Below, in pieces: positions 1-10,390 of a stretch of DNA of 64,000 bases. The notes beneath the pieces are model-generated. The model searched no databases. It had not been told where the DNA came from and saw only the letters and a program-made list of their open reading frames with translations. A program made the translations under genes and the position numbers. Source of the DNA: Ascarosepion bandense (lineage: Eukaryota > Mollusca > Cephalopoda > Sepiida > Sepiidae); NCBI GenBank assembly GCA_037127315.1, contig JBBBDQ010000231.1, positions 247,001 through 311,000 of the forward strand, read 5' to 3'. How positions within the stretch are numbered: the first letter of the stretch is position 1; every line of letters begins with the position of its first letter.

Positions 1-60
1 GAAATAATAAAACAAAATGGACGAACTATAGACGACGCGTTTCGCTGAACATCTGTTGGT
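1..60 (-). repeat. Possible PLE end remnant with half a hammerhead-like core
   Basis: On the minus strand the segment holds GAAA, then CGCGUCGUC, which can close a small stem III (ACG with CGU) and ends in the canonical cleavage triplet GUC. A CUGAUG motif lies upstream, but no clean stem II joins the two halves. The window edge cuts the element, so it cannot be assigned further. Confidence 0.25.
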
Positions 61-127
61 TTCGGCCTACATCAGATCAGAATGAAAGAACAGGGTGCTT
101 AAGAAAACTGCTTCGATTCATGAGAAT

Positions 128-423
128 GCTTATATCTAAACTTATTTATGGACCTTTGTCTGTGTGTGTGTCTGTTACCTATAGACTCCAAAACGGCTGA
201 ACCGATTTTCTTGAAAATTTACACAGTTGTACTATAAGCGTCTGCGAGTGTTCTTAGCTAGGTTTTGTGTCAAGGTACCCCCGATAAATATCAAAAAATC
301 GATAATAAAGAAATCGGGTTATAAAAGGAGTGGTCCGATTTTAATCAAATTTGATACACTCATAGACATAAGAAACGATATTCAGAAGTTTCAAGGTTGT
401 AGTTCTTAGAATAGTACAGAAAA

Positions 424-465
<42 letters not shown>

Positions 466-853
466 CAAGATGTTTGTGTGTGTGTCTGTTTATCTGCCTG
501 TATGTCTGTATTTTTTTCAGCTTTTTTATTTTAATTTTTGCTTCGGATTTGGCTCTAAGTAGGTATAATTGTAGTTCTTACTTCCAACCATGATACCATT
601 TACTCAGAGGACTTATTTAGCCTTGAAAATTCAGTTTACGACGAAAAAAAATCAATTATTTGATATCGATAGAAGGAAATCAAAATTTGACTTACATCCA
701 TTCATTTTCTTTCAGTCTACGGTTTCGCTTTAACTAGAAACAGCTATTGCTTTTTAGTCTTTCGTGCCAACGTCCAAAGAGTCTGAGCTCCAGGACCATG
801 GATTAGTTTTAACGCTTTCATTACACCCGAGCAACGCCGGACTATACGGCTAG
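128..853 (+). mobile_element. Non-autonomous Helitron-like remnant
   Basis: The left part contains a GT-rich run followed by the phrase 'ctccaaaacggctgaaccga', which I recognise from non-autonomous Helitrons of invertebrates. The right part ends 'gagcaacgccgg...ctag' followed by T. This is a GC-rich terminal segment plus CTAG, as expected for a Helitron 3' end inserted between A and T. There is no Rep/helicase coding sequence. A (TA)n tract at 430-462 interrupts the element, so the two parts could be separate copies. The 5' limit is approximate. Confidence 0.42.
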
Positions 854-854
854 T

Positions 855-858
<4 letters not shown>

Positions 859-906
<48 letters not shown>
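859..906. repeat. (TA)n microsatellite
   Basis: About 24 uninterrupted TA units lie directly after the Helitron-like 3' end. Confidence 0.97.
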
Positions 907-908
<2 letters not shown>

Positions 909-2320
909 AGAATTAATATCCTTTTTTATATAAAAAAAAATCGCGATTTACATATTTGAGAATCGTGAAAACCCTTTTCCATTAACATTTTTGCGCAGAT
1001 TCGTTATTATTACTATTATTATTATTCAATTTAACCCAATCTGTTTTTGTGTAGGCTTTTTTGCCAAAGAGCAAACATAAAACACCCAGCCATACGTACA
1101 TCGTATTTATTGGCGGTAGAACTATGCATATAAAGAAACCACGTGTATACAAAAGCGAGTCATAATTTTCGAATAAAAATGGTGTTAACTACTACGTCGG
1201 CACGCGTGACTATCAATTCTTTAACGTCTCTGCAAGACGCTGTGCAATAGGGTGAGGCACAAAACAGGTGTTTCTTACTTCTCCCTGGTTGAATCCAATT
1301 ATTTGTAAAGAAAAACGGGTAAATCAAATTTCCATTTCTTTCAAAGGATATTTGTGGCGTTCCTTTGTTCAAATAACACCATCGTTACTGGTTCCTATTC
1401 CTAGCGTTTCATTTCTTTATATAATGTTTTCATCTGTGTTTCTGTAGGGTTTTTTTTTAATTTAGATAACGAACTGAACGCTTTCTATCTCACAATATTA
1501 CATGAAATGGCAGTTATGTTTACATTATTTTCTGACAATATGTTTTCTTGGTTTCAAGTTTATTTCTTCAGGAAAATAATTTACTACTAATTCGATGATA
1601 AAAGAGCATATCAAGATGCAAAAAGTGCCCACGTATTCTTTTTCAATTATATTTTACAGTTATGCCTCTGACAAAGAAGAACAATCTGCCGGTACGTCAA
1701 CATAAACAGCGAAGTTAAAAATGCTTTTCTGCGATATTTCAGTCTTAAAGTATATAATATTAATTTCAAATCAAATTATACCTTAAATCAGGAGAAGCTC
1801 CTCAAATATTTTCCAGAAACATATACTTTATTTTTGGAAGATTCATTTATTAAATAGAAATACATTTCGATAAATGACGACCAAAGAGGAATGCTAATTA
1901 GATATTCTAGAAATAAAGAAAAAATCATTCCAGTTATATCAAATTCGTTTAAAATTAATTTTGGGGTAAAGTGTTTTGCTTATTGGAAATATTTAATTTA
2001 ATATATTAGATTCGAATTAAAGCTAAAATAAAAGCTTCAAGAATGTTTTTCAATTGTAAATTTCATGTTCAACATTAGGAATCACGTTTTTTTATGGCAG
2101 TGCCTAAGTAAAATTTTCATCAGCGCATTCATACTCTACATGTAACAAACATATACTCTAAAATGGTATCCCAAATTTTCAGAAATAGAATCAATACTAA
2201 TAGTTACTGAAGACGGAACGTTGGCAACATCTCGAAAATGTCTACGAAAAGGCCGCAGATTATAAGGTACTTGCCTGTACCAAACACCACAAATCTTAAA
2301 ATTCTTATTCTTTGATACCA
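907..2320. other. Unannotated AT-rich stretch
   Basis: There is no recognisable gene, repeat family or RNA here. The open frames present are short, lack any familiar motif and do not continue across neighbours. A (TTA)n run lies near 1,007-1,025. Confidence 0.6.
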
Positions 2321-2323
2321 TAC

Positions 2324-2445
2324 GTCTGTTGCTTAGAGGTTAGCGCTTCCGACTGACTCCATATCGTTCGATCCCGGTCAGAAATAAGTGGAAGTCTAAC
2401 CACACTGATGAGCTGTATTACGGTTAAATAGGCTTGTATTTTGAT

Positions 2446-2448
<3 letters not shown>
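2324..2448 (+). mobile_element. tRNA-derived SINE, TA-tailed family (copy 1)
   Basis: A tRNA-like head has an A-box-like segment (gcttagaggttagcgc) and a B-box (gttcgatccc) at typical spacing. The body contains CTGATGAGCTGT and ends GATGAC, directly followed by a (TA)n tract. Copies at 4.43 and 19.07 kb share the head type, the CTGATGAG segment and the GATGAC-(TA)n end. It is a retroposon remnant, because the cloverleaf is not maintained. The GAAA half of a hammerhead-like core is lost in this copy. Confidence 0.7.

Positions 2449-2493
<45 letters not shown>
2449..2493. repeat. (TA)n microsatellite
   Basis: A pure TA run sits between the TA tail of a SINE on its left and the 3' end of a minus-strand LINE on its right. 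Confidence 0.97.
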
Positions 2494-2495
<2 letters not shown>

Positions 2496-3281
2496 CATTT
2501 CACCCCGAGCAAAGCGGAAACGCCACTGATGTGCAATGGGTTACATAAATGTATAAAGATTAATTAGAAAAGAGTGAGGAGTACAAACTAGTTAGAAAGG
2601 AACAATAGAAAGCTGAGAAAGCAGGTGCGATGACAGATACATAGGTGGAGAGAAAGGGGTGGTTATACAGGGTAGGGGAGAGAGCTAGAGGCCAGTGGTT
2701 AGTAGATGAGTATTGACTTTGCATGTAAATTTCTGGAGGTTGTAGTCGTCAGGAAAGCAAGAATACGGGAGTGAGTTCCACAGGCGGGAAGTGCGAGAGA
2801 GGTAGCTGCAGGAGTAGAATTGTCGTCTGCATTTGGCTAACCTGACTGTGAATGGGTGGGACCCAGTTGCCAGTCTGGTTGCACGGGTAAACACCTGTTG
2901 AGGAGGCATCAGTGACTTAAGCTCATCCGAGCAGAAGCCATGAAAGTATTTATAGAAGAGACAGAGGGAGGCCACATTTCGACGATGGGAAAGTGGCTGC
3001 AGTCGAGTCGCCAGTTCAGTACCTATCACATTACAGACTCTCCTTTGGAGCTTGTCAAGAACACTGAGGAGAGCGGCAGGGGCACCTGACCATAAATGGC
3101 AGCAGTACTCCATGCACGGACGGATGGTTGACTTGTATATATGCAGGATGGATTCAGGTGGAAAAAACATCCTGGATCGACATAGTGACCCAATCTTCTT
3201 AGCAGTAGATTTTGCTATGGATTCAATATAGTGGTTCCATTTGAGGTCTGAGGACAGGGTAAGGGTAAGTCCTAGATTTCA
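2494..3281 (-). mobile_element. LINE 3' end, jockey/CR1-like, 5'-truncated
   Basis: The minus strand reads a 161-residue open frame (2,685-3,170) and about 35 more in-frame codons upstream. It matches the C-terminal region after the RT palm of jockey/CR1-like LINEs: 'YKSTIRPCMEYCCHLWSGAP', 'QPLSHRRNVASL', 'FYKYFHGFCSDELKS', 'RTSRLWNSLP' and 'SCFPDDYN'. A 3' UTR follows and ends 'gccttgctcggggtgaaatg' (here with gctttgctcgg) plus A/T. The same terminal motif marks other copies at 13.9, 27.6, 33.5, 38.2, 56.4 and 58.9 kb. The RT palm and endonuclease are absent, so this is a dead-on-arrival 5'-truncated copy. The open frame is long and intact, which suggests a fairly young insertion. The clade is my best guess. 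Confidence 0.85.
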
Positions 3282-3614
3282 GAGGGGGGGTCTGAAATTT
3301 TATCAGTTTTGATATGGCATTTCGAATTCATTTTTTTTTCTTACCACAACTTAAATTCTCACTGTCTTTTCTATAAATATATTTTTGTCAGTTCTTCTCA
3401 CGAGCTTTCCATATCAACATAAATTTAAGCATATTAACAAATTGTCTACTAGGTTTCATCGTTATATTCTTGGAAGAGATAAATGTAACCGAAAGTTTTT
3501 TTTTGAGTGGTTTCCTTTTCTTGTACATCTTGCCATGGAACTCTTTTCTACTTTCTTGCTTCCCTGCCACCAATCATCTTCTAACATTTGATTGATTGTA
3601 GTCATAATTTATAT

Positions 3615-3905
3615 TTTACACCAGAAAGAGGCAGTTAAAATTTCTAGGGTACATACTGAGGAAAGAGAGCTCAGTAAATCTGATGTTCACAGGACAGATT
3701 GAAAGCAAGCTGGACATAGGAAAACAACGCATAAAATGCTTAATGAGCTTGTTAAATGGATGTCGGAGCAGGATTGAGAAAATATGGCGAAAAGTTAACA
3801 TTTATTAAGGGCTACAAAAGACAAGGAATTATGCAAAAACTTGATCAACTAGGTCCTGAAGACATACGGTGCATTTAGAAGAAGAATGCACATTATGATA
3901 TGTAA
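3615..3905 (+). pseudogene. LINE C-terminal fragment, 'RKRQLKFLG' family
   Basis: The plus strand encodes a decayed version of a protein tail that recurs in this window: 'RKRQLKFLGYILRKES', then 'GQIESK...GKQRIK', ending near an AGAAGAAGAA motif. Better copies lie at 35.6-35.9 kb (minus) and 55.0-55.6 kb (minus). In other animals this segment follows the RT of LINEs annotated as endonuclease-reverse transcriptase (RTE-like or related; clade not assigned). It holds no catalytic domain. Confidence 0.6.
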
Positions 3906-4066
3906 ATCTCAGCGTCAGTCAGTCTTGATCCAATGAAAAGTACCAGTCAAGATAAACGGAGACATCATGTGCCGAGTATGATTCGAGTTGTCATAGGATA
4001 GGAACCTGCGCGTTCGTTATTTCTCTCTCTCTCTCCATATATACATATATAGCGCATACACATTCA

Positions 4067-4090
4067 CTCTCTCTCTCTCTCTCTCTCTCT

Positions 4091-4150
<60 letters not shown>
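4067..4150. repeat. (CT)n then (TA)n compound microsatellite
   Basis: A CT run is followed by a TA run, with a single interruption near 4,133. Confidence 0.95.
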
Positions 4151-4386
4151 CAATTGAGTGCTTTGTGTACTCTGCTTTCGTATTGAGCTCTTTATTTGTA
4201 ATGGTTTTCGTCTTGGAGTTTTTTCTTTCTTACCAATGCTTGACTTTTTGTTCAGGTATTTCGTTTGTTTCTTTTATTCTTCCTCTTTTTTTTTCCCTCC
4301 GGGGGTTTCAAGACGATCTTACTTGTAGTTTAATTATTGCTAGTCTTGACAGAATTAGTTCTGTTGCTATTGGTATTATAACTATA

Positions 4387-4389
<3 letters not shown>

Positions 4390-4432
<43 letters not shown>
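4390..4432. repeat. (TA)n microsatellite
   Basis: A TA run forms the tail side of the minus-strand SINE that begins at 4,434. Confidence 0.96.
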
Positions 4433-4433
<1 letters not shown>

Positions 4434-4435
<2 letters not shown>

Positions 4436-4566
4436 CATCCGCAGACAGATCTGTTTTGGCGTATCACAGCTCATCAGTACGGTTAGACTCCGATTGCTTT
4501 CTTACCCGGGATTGAAACCCGACCGAAATGGCGTCAGTCGGCGACTCTACCCCTGGGCTATATACA
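4434..4566 (-). mobile_element. tRNA-derived SINE, TA-tailed family (copy 2)
   Basis: Read on the minus strand, there is an A-box-like head (cccaggggtagagtcgcc) and a B-box (ggtttcaatccc). A CTGATGAGCTGTG segment follows, and the copy ends GATGACAATA against (TA)n. It is closely related to the 19.07 kb copy. The hammerhead-like GAAA is changed to CAAAA. Confidence 0.75.
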
Positions 4567-4577
4567 AATGAGAAAGA

Positions 4578-5224
4578 ATGAAGAATTCCTTATTAATTAT
4601 TAGTAGGTGTTCCCTACTCAACATCTTCTCATTTTTCTCTTTACTTTTTATTTATGTATTTTTCCTTTTCCTTTTCCTCTTTCTTTTTCTTTTCTTGATT
4701 TCTCATCTTATTTTCTCCTCTTTTCTTCTTTGTTTCTTCTTTTTTTCTTTTTCCTTATCAGATTCAGTTACCTTGAACGATTTTTTTCAAAAATGAAGTA
4801 AGTGTTGTTTTCATAACCCCCCCCACACACACCCAAAAACAAATTAAATAAAAACGCTTATTATGTTGCAAAAATCTTGACCCATAGATAACTTACAGAT
4901 TTTTTTTTCATCTTTAGCTAAATTTTTGCTTATTCAAGTATCATATCTATCTTTATTTATTATATTTCAGATTTTTATTCATGGCAAAAATGCTAACAAC
5001 TCTAAAAAGAGTAGAACGAGTACACCCGAGAACGTAAGAGCTAACATAAGAACACGTTTAATTAAACAAGAAAATGTTTGGAAGAAGGAGGAATTCAGTT
5101 CAAACACTTATTACAAACTTTACAATGCTATTTAGTTCAATTTCATGAATAAATTAATTGTTATGTGTAAACTGTAAATTGTTATATAATAAATTGCGTA
5201 TGGGTCAAGAAATTTGCACCAACC
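4578..5224. other. T-rich / polypyrimidine stretch without features
   Basis: Positions 4,620-4,760 are almost pure T/C on the plus strand. The rest is AT-rich with no recognisable repeat or gene. Confidence 0.6.
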
Positions 5225-5261
5225 TATATATATATATATATATATAGTAAATATCTAACCT

Positions 5262-5320
5262 AGAGACCCAACGAACCTACCAAGGTTTCACCTAATTGGA
5301 TCTTCAGGGAAGGTTGGCTA
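5262..5320 (-). ncRNA. Hammerhead-ribozyme-like motif, left arm
   Basis: Minus strand: CUGAAGA (5,301-5,307), a short 11-nt stem-II region, GAAA (5,286-5,289), then ACC-UU-GGU as a minimal stem III, U-A as the cleavage dinucleotide and GG. Stem I can form as CC:GG, a 3x3 internal loop and CCAAC:GUUGG. That is the type I shape with the internal loop used for tertiary contacts. Stem II is weak (two CC:GG pairs), so activity is doubtful in this copy. Confidence 0.6.
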
Positions 5321-5551
5321 AAGAGGCTAAAAGAAGGCGATAAGATACAAGAAACTCAGAAACCCACGTTATCGAAACAGAAAACACCAAACACCAAAAG
5401 AGGAGGGGGGTAACAACATTTTATTACAAAAAAAAAAAACACCTAAGTAAACACAACCTACAACTCACAAAGAACTTTTGGTGTTTGGTGTCTTCTTTTT
5501 CGATCACCTGGGTTTCTGAGTTCTTTATATCTTATCGCCTGCTTTTAGCCT

Positions 5552-5611
5552 CTTTAGCCATCCTTCCCTGAAGATACAATTAGGTGAAACATTGGGAGGT
5601 TAGTTGGCTCT
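5552..5611 (+). ncRNA. Hammerhead-ribozyme-like motif, right arm
   Basis: This is the mirror copy of the left-arm motif. CUGAAGA and GAAA are kept, and the outer part of stem I pairs (AGCCA with UGGCU). The stem III and cleavage segment has decayed to CAUUGGGA. Confidence 0.5.
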
Positions 5612-5788
5612 CTAGACTAGGTATTTACTTCGTTTGCTTTACTTTTTGTTTTAGGTTACTCGTCTCTGGTTTTTTCTTTGGGCTACGTACTTTGACTGAT
5701 GTTCAAGTGCTCAGCTCGTTCTTTTTTATTACCATTTTAACTTCCGCGTATGTGCTCGGAGGGTTTTTCGAAACGAGTATAGCGATAA

Positions 5789-6113
5789 GTATATATATAT
5801 ATATATATATATATAATACGCCAAATGTGAAGAATGTTATGTCGGCAGAACCCACAAGACCATTACACATAAGAAACAAAGAACACACACACGCATCATC
5901 TTTCCACACTTAAAAACATGCAAAAACACAGACAAAAAAACACAGTCCTTAATAATAGCTAAACTCCACCCACAGATTAACAATAGACAGGAGCTCAATC
6001 TATATTACGTGACAGAATAATTAACACTATCATGCACCTGACATACCGGCCACAACAGCAAGACGAGTACACACAAACATGCAATCACAGATTAACACAC
6101 AGAAATTAGCATA

Positions 6114-6180
<67 letters not shown>

Positions 6181-6226
6181 ATCCCATACTTCAACATACT
6201 TTATACCAGAACTCGTACATACATAT

Positions 6227-6260
<34 letters not shown>
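5789..6260. repeat. (TA)n and (CA)n microsatellite cluster
   Basis: (TA)n lies at 5,789-5,815, a long (CA)n run at 6,117-6,179, and (CA)n then (TA)n at 6,226-6,260. Between and after them, to about 6,540, the sequence is CA-rich and cryptically simple, so open frames here are artefacts. Confidence 0.93.
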
Positions 6261-6781
6261 TTATACACAAACTCCAACATACTATACGCTTTAACACATA
6301 CATACACACATATATATTTTCACACACATTCCAACACACTATACCCCGGAACACATAAACAAGCACAAATGTATCTATATACGCACACACACACACGGAC
6401 ACATGATGCCGAGAAAAGTTATGTAGATATATATATATAAAATGAAAGCAGAAGATAAAATGATATAAAATACAAGAAATATACGCACAGAAACACACAC
6501 ACACATGACATACTCACGCTCACGAACACGCACACAGGATAACACACGAGAACGAACACAGGATAGACAAAATATAACAATAAACCGGCCTCCAATTAAA
6601 GCAAATAGATATAACACCAAGTCGTGAAACGACGTCCACTACCACTCTGGCAGAGGTGCAAAAATTCCAAATCATACTATCGGTCAACGTGATCAACGGG
6701 TACTTAAATATACCATAAATTAAAGCAGACAGATATCATCAGATCGTAAAACGACGCCAACAATCAATCACACACACACAG

Positions 6782-6784
<3 letters not shown>

Positions 6785-6821
<37 letters not shown>
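6785..6821. repeat. (TA)n microsatellite
   Basis: A TA run has (CA)n on both sides (6,769-6,780 and 6,828-6,888). Confidence 0.95.
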
Positions 6822-6823
<2 letters not shown>

Positions 6824-7142
6824 ATAAACACACACACACATATGGGATGAAACACACTTACAGGTACACACACGCACACACACACACTAGCTACAATTAA
6901 TGACAGCAGTAGCAGCGAAGTATGACCATTCTTTGAAAGGCACGGTCCACGAGCGGACGAGCCAGAAAACAAGCTCTCTTACCATTCAGAAGATGAGATT
7001 TTGATCTCGAAATAATAATGAATAATAAAAGGTAATACCCAACAACTTCTTTACCTTCAATTATTTTACTAAATACATTGTGACAGCATTCAAGACCTAA
7101 CCATACATCTAATATAAATAATGCTTCAATCAAATTACAAAA

Positions 7143-7215
7143 CTTTCTTATTACTACAATATTGTACATTTTGTTCCAACATTGAAAAAAACAATGTCCA
7201 GTCAGGTAGTTTATA
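7143..7215 (-). ncRNA. Degenerate hammerhead-like motif (PLE-1 type)
   Basis: Minus strand: CUGACUG, the hairpin ACAUUG...CAAUGU, GGAAC in place of CGAAA, and an AAAUGUAC-type stem III region ending GUA. Stem I retains UAC:GUA. The hairpin and downstream segment match the motif at 8.09-8.16 kb, so this is a decayed copy of the same PLE end. Confidence 0.45.
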
Positions 7216-7278
7216 ATAATGGTTTTAGGAATTTTGTAGTAGTTTGAAGTTTTTCATATGTTCTAATGAATATATATA

Positions 7279-7280
<2 letters not shown>

Positions 7281-7319
<39 letters not shown>
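7281..7319. repeat. (TA)n microsatellite
   Basis: A TA run lies between a decayed PLE end (left) and a dispersed repeat (right). Confidence 0.95.
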
Positions 7320-7323
<4 letters not shown>

Positions 7324-7329
7324 TATAAT

Positions 7330-7420
7330 AATAAAATCCGTTCATACTCGCGAATAATGTTTCACGTATTATAATTGAAAGATGTCAGAAACGAGCTGTA
7401 ACTTTGTAACTTATACTCTA
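7330..7420 (-). repeat. Dispersed repeat fragment shared with 23.2 kb
   Basis: The segment around 'cgtattataattgaaag' and 'gagctgtaactttg' is similar to 23,205-23,275. The family is unidentified. Confidence 0.5.
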
Positions 7421-7680
7421 ACTACGACAAAATAGCACTGACACACAATTTAATTAACCAAGCAAAAAGCAACTTTCCCACAAAAAAAGATATTTTACTC
7501 TGAAATAAAAAATATTAAGCAGATCCTCAGATGCTATTTAAAAAAAAACTATATACACCAAACAGAATATGGTACTTCCACAAAGACCTTAAACATATCA
7601 AACTTTTAATTGCAACCAGTAGTACAAATTAATGGGTTAACAGTCCACTGTTTGTCTCAATTTACTTTATATCGTCATTT

Positions 7681-7885
7681 ACTATATGGTAATAGCTTTT
7701 TATAAGTTTATAATAGAAACATACCTCCCTGCAAAACAAGAGCAATTGTGCTTCGGTACTATCTTATTAGCATCTCGTCAGGTATGACGAGGTGCTAATA
7801 AAATAGTACCAAAACACAACGGCTGTTGTGTTGCAGGGAATTATGTTTTTATTATAAACTTATGAAAAAATATTACCATATATAA
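7681..7885. mobile_element. Near-perfect palindrome with two hammerhead-like cores
   Basis: Two arms of about 100 bp meet at a 4-6 bp centre (around 7,783). From the centre outward on each strand comes CUGACGA (UGACGA on plus), a 7-bp-capable stem II (GGUGCUA with UAGUACC), GAAA-like bases (AAAA on plus, GAAG on minus) and a stem III. Next comes UU^GCAGGGA, then an AT-rich tail. CUGACGA fits the hammerhead consensus CUGANGA. The stem I 5' strand is missing because the arms are joined at the core. I read this as an inverted dimer of a short PLE-end segment. Confidence 0.6.
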
Positions 7886-7900
7886 TGTCCTAAGTATCGA

Positions 7901-7901
<1 letters not shown>

Positions 7902-7956
<55 letters not shown>
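7902..7956. repeat. (TA)n microsatellite
   Basis: A long TA run lies about 90 bp outside the left arm of the PLE at 8.0-11.4 kb. Confidence 0.97.
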
Positions 7957-7959
<3 letters not shown>

Positions 7960-8090
7960 TGAATAAGGAACGAAAAAAAAATTTTTACAACGTCCAAAAC
8001 AATAATTTAAAACAGTGCACGATATATAATATATCGAGCTGTGAATATTTATTCTAAATTATATTTTAGAACATGTACACATGTTTTAAT

Positions 8091-8155
8091 CTATCCACTA
8101 CAAATCGTACATTTATTTCGACATTGAGACTACAATGTCTCATCAGGGGGTGTAG
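8091..8155 (-). ncRNA. Hammerhead ribozyme motif (type I), PLE-1 left arm
   Basis: Minus strand: CUGAUGA (8,140-8,146), then stem II of G:C plus ACAUUG:CAAUGU with loop UAGUCU, then GAAA (8,116-8,119). Stem III is AAAU:AUUU with loop GUACG and is closed by the A15.1-U16.1 type pair. The cleavage triplet is GUA, with the cut after 8,099. Stem I pairs CCCC with GUGG (one mismatch, repaired to CCAC by the right-arm copy), then a small internal loop, then UCUA:UAGA. All core residues are present. Hammerheads in PLEs are established knowledge, and this is the best copy in the window. Confidence 0.82.
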
Positions 8156-8949
8156 AAAAGAATGGAAAGCCTCTTTTCTTATATTTGGTGAGTTGTGTGT
8201 GGGATGTTGGTGGGGGTTAGTGATAAGGGAATACGTCTTGTGAATTGTCCGTTTGAATTTTGAAGAAAGTGGTGTGGATAGCGAATATAGTTGATTAACG
8301 AGTGTCTTGAAATTTTGCAGACAGATTTAACATTAGCAGATAGGATTGTAAGTTTTATCATCTTGCGAAGAGGCTATATCTTTTGGATTTTTTCGGGGAG
8401 CAGAGTAGGGATGTGTAAGGGTGGCGAATATGGGATTGGACTTACCGCTTATTTATACAACTAGAGAATATTTTTGCATTTAAGCACAGTTTTTATAATT
8501 AATCTAATTTTGGATATTTAACTTTGATTCTGGATTTAGGAAATCGATTTTTCCTATTACATTTTAAATTAGATCCCAGTTTGTGGTGTGTAATAGGTAA
8601 AATTTAATGTAAGAGGTAAAATTTAATGTTCGTATTTAAGGTAATAGGTAAGTAGTTAATGGGTGGGTAATAGGTAGAATTTAATGTAGGAGGTAAGATT
8701 TAATGTTTTATTCAATGTAATAGGTGCATAGTTAATAGGTATTTTGTATTTAAGGTAATAAGTAAAATTTAATGTGTGTATTTAAGTACAGTTTTTATAA
8801 TTAATCTAATTTTGTATATTTAATCTTAATTTTGAATTTAAGAAATCGATATTTTCTATAAAAAATTTTTTAGTTTTTTAAAAATTTTAAATTAGATCAA
8901 GGTTTGTAGTGTATGTAAGAGTTGTGTTAGTACTATGAAGTTGTATCAT

Positions 8950-10390
8950 TTCTAAGGGGTCCTAGCTTTGCCATTTTTAGTATTTTTTTAGCATGATTGT
9001 AGGGTTAGTTTTTTAATGTGTTTATTGTGATTTCATGCCTCTATTATTGCTATTCATATATTTAATGATTTCAATTTTTTCTTGGAGACAAATTGAACCA
9101 TGGTTCTTTTATTGAATTAGCTGTTCTTGCTTGTCTGAGGATTTTCCATTTAACTTTATTTGTTTTATTTTCTTAGTTCTTTTAATTTCCAAAAGTATTT
9201 GGAGAGAGAAGTCATGTTTTGTTTTTCTTTGTTATTAAAGGATGAGAGGTGATGGTAAAATCGCTTTTTAAATACGTTCATGGTGTTTCCGATATATATT
9301 TTTTCATCTTTGGGATTCTCCATTGATGAAATCGAACAATTATATCATGGATTTCGTTAAACATTTATTGGTCATGGGGCATTGGTTTGGGTTTCTACAG
9401 TTACAGAGGTGGTTATTATGGGACAGACTGGTATTACCGTTGGAGTTATTTTTGTTGTATGCTTTTAATATTTTACTGTTATGTACTTTAATTATTTTTT
9501 CTAGATTGATGGAGCAGCTATAACTTAGTTTTATTGTATTTTTATTGAAGATTTTGCTTAGAGGGTTATTTTCAGGAAAGTGCTTATCTATTAGTTTAAG
9601 AAATTTATGTCCCAGCTTGAAGTTAACTGATTGATTAAAAGGAGGGTTATACCATATAATTTTCCTGTTCCTATTTTTGCTTTTTGAGTTCTTGAATTTT
9701 TCCACGAAGTTAACTTTGGATGATTGATATCCGCTTTCTTTAAGGATTCTGTCGTAAATTACCTTGTGTTTATCAAATATTTCTTTATCGGAGGAGTGCG
9801 TGTTAATACGGCGTTCCACTGATGATGGGATATGCTTGATAATGGATGGTGGGTGATTAGAATTCGGGTTTTATTGATTGAGTTTGCATTATTTTTCATG
9901 TAAGGATTAGAAATGTCCGATACTAAGTCTAATGTTATGTGTAGGAAGTCAACTTGCTTGATATTAGGCTTAATTCCTGCGTTTAGACCAAAGGATTTAA
10001 AGACTTTATGGATTAATTTTCTCGTTTTATCAACCTTACCTCCAGTAGATTTATTTATTATCATGAGTTCGTCATATCTATAGAGTCCTATATTGCTAGT
10101 GTCAATTTCTTTATACGCCGTGAGGTTGTACAATAGGAATAGTGCGACTAGTTCCGAAGAATCTGCAGAATCCACATATAAATAAAAATTATCAGTTGAA
10201 TTTTTGTCCACTGTTCGTTGTTGTGGATGAGAACTGATTTTCTACAGTTCAAAATTATTTTGATTTCATCCTTTGAGATGTCCGAGTAGAATTTCGCGAA
10301 TTCCAGGACAAGATTGAAAAGGCCCTCAGATATCGATGGGTAAAAATCCACGATGTCGAATTTTAAGAAAGAGGCATCATTTTTTTCCAC
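8950..10390 (-). pseudogene. PLE reverse transcriptase and GIY-YIG endonuclease, broken
   Basis: Three overlapping minus-strand frames (10,390-10,148, 10,211-9,759, 9,819-9,340) and a fourth segment (about 9,320-9,165) make up a PLE protein interrupted by frameshifts. In order they carry the RT palm motif 'FDIVDFYPSIS' and the catalytic-site region 'IGLYRYDEL', where Y-R-D-D is expected and the second Asp is lost. Next come 'VDFLHITLDL', the linker 'IIWYNPPFNQSV', 'SCSINLEKII' and a Cys-rich 'CNCRNPNQCP'. The endonuclease piece has 'YIGNTMNVFKKRFYHHLSSF' and 'TSLSKYFWKLKE'. The RT fingers upstream of the palm are absent. The protein cannot function. Confidence 0.87.

Larger units (their letters stand above)
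5247..5625. mobile_element. Inverted-repeat element with hammerhead-like cores (PLE-end type)
   Basis: Two arms of about 150-160 bp (5,247-5,405 and 5,478-5,625) are inverted and closely similar. They are separated by about 72 bp that include an A12 run. A (TA)n tract abuts the left end. No protein is encoded. Near each outer end the outward-facing strand carries CUGAAGA...GAAA. The layout resembles the inverted terminal arms of the PLEs at 8-11 and 38.6-41.4 kb, so I read it as a minimal PLE-derived inverted dimer. A foldback transposon is the alternative. Confidence 0.6.

Noticed and set aside
6079..6504. Long open frames of alternating His-Thr, Val-Cys or Ile-Tyr residues here and over other (CA)n, (TA)n and GATA tracts (4.2, 12.0, 42.9, 49.8, 53.2-53.9 kb).
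   Set aside because: They are translations of di- and tetranucleotide repeats, open because simple repeats lack stops in some frames.
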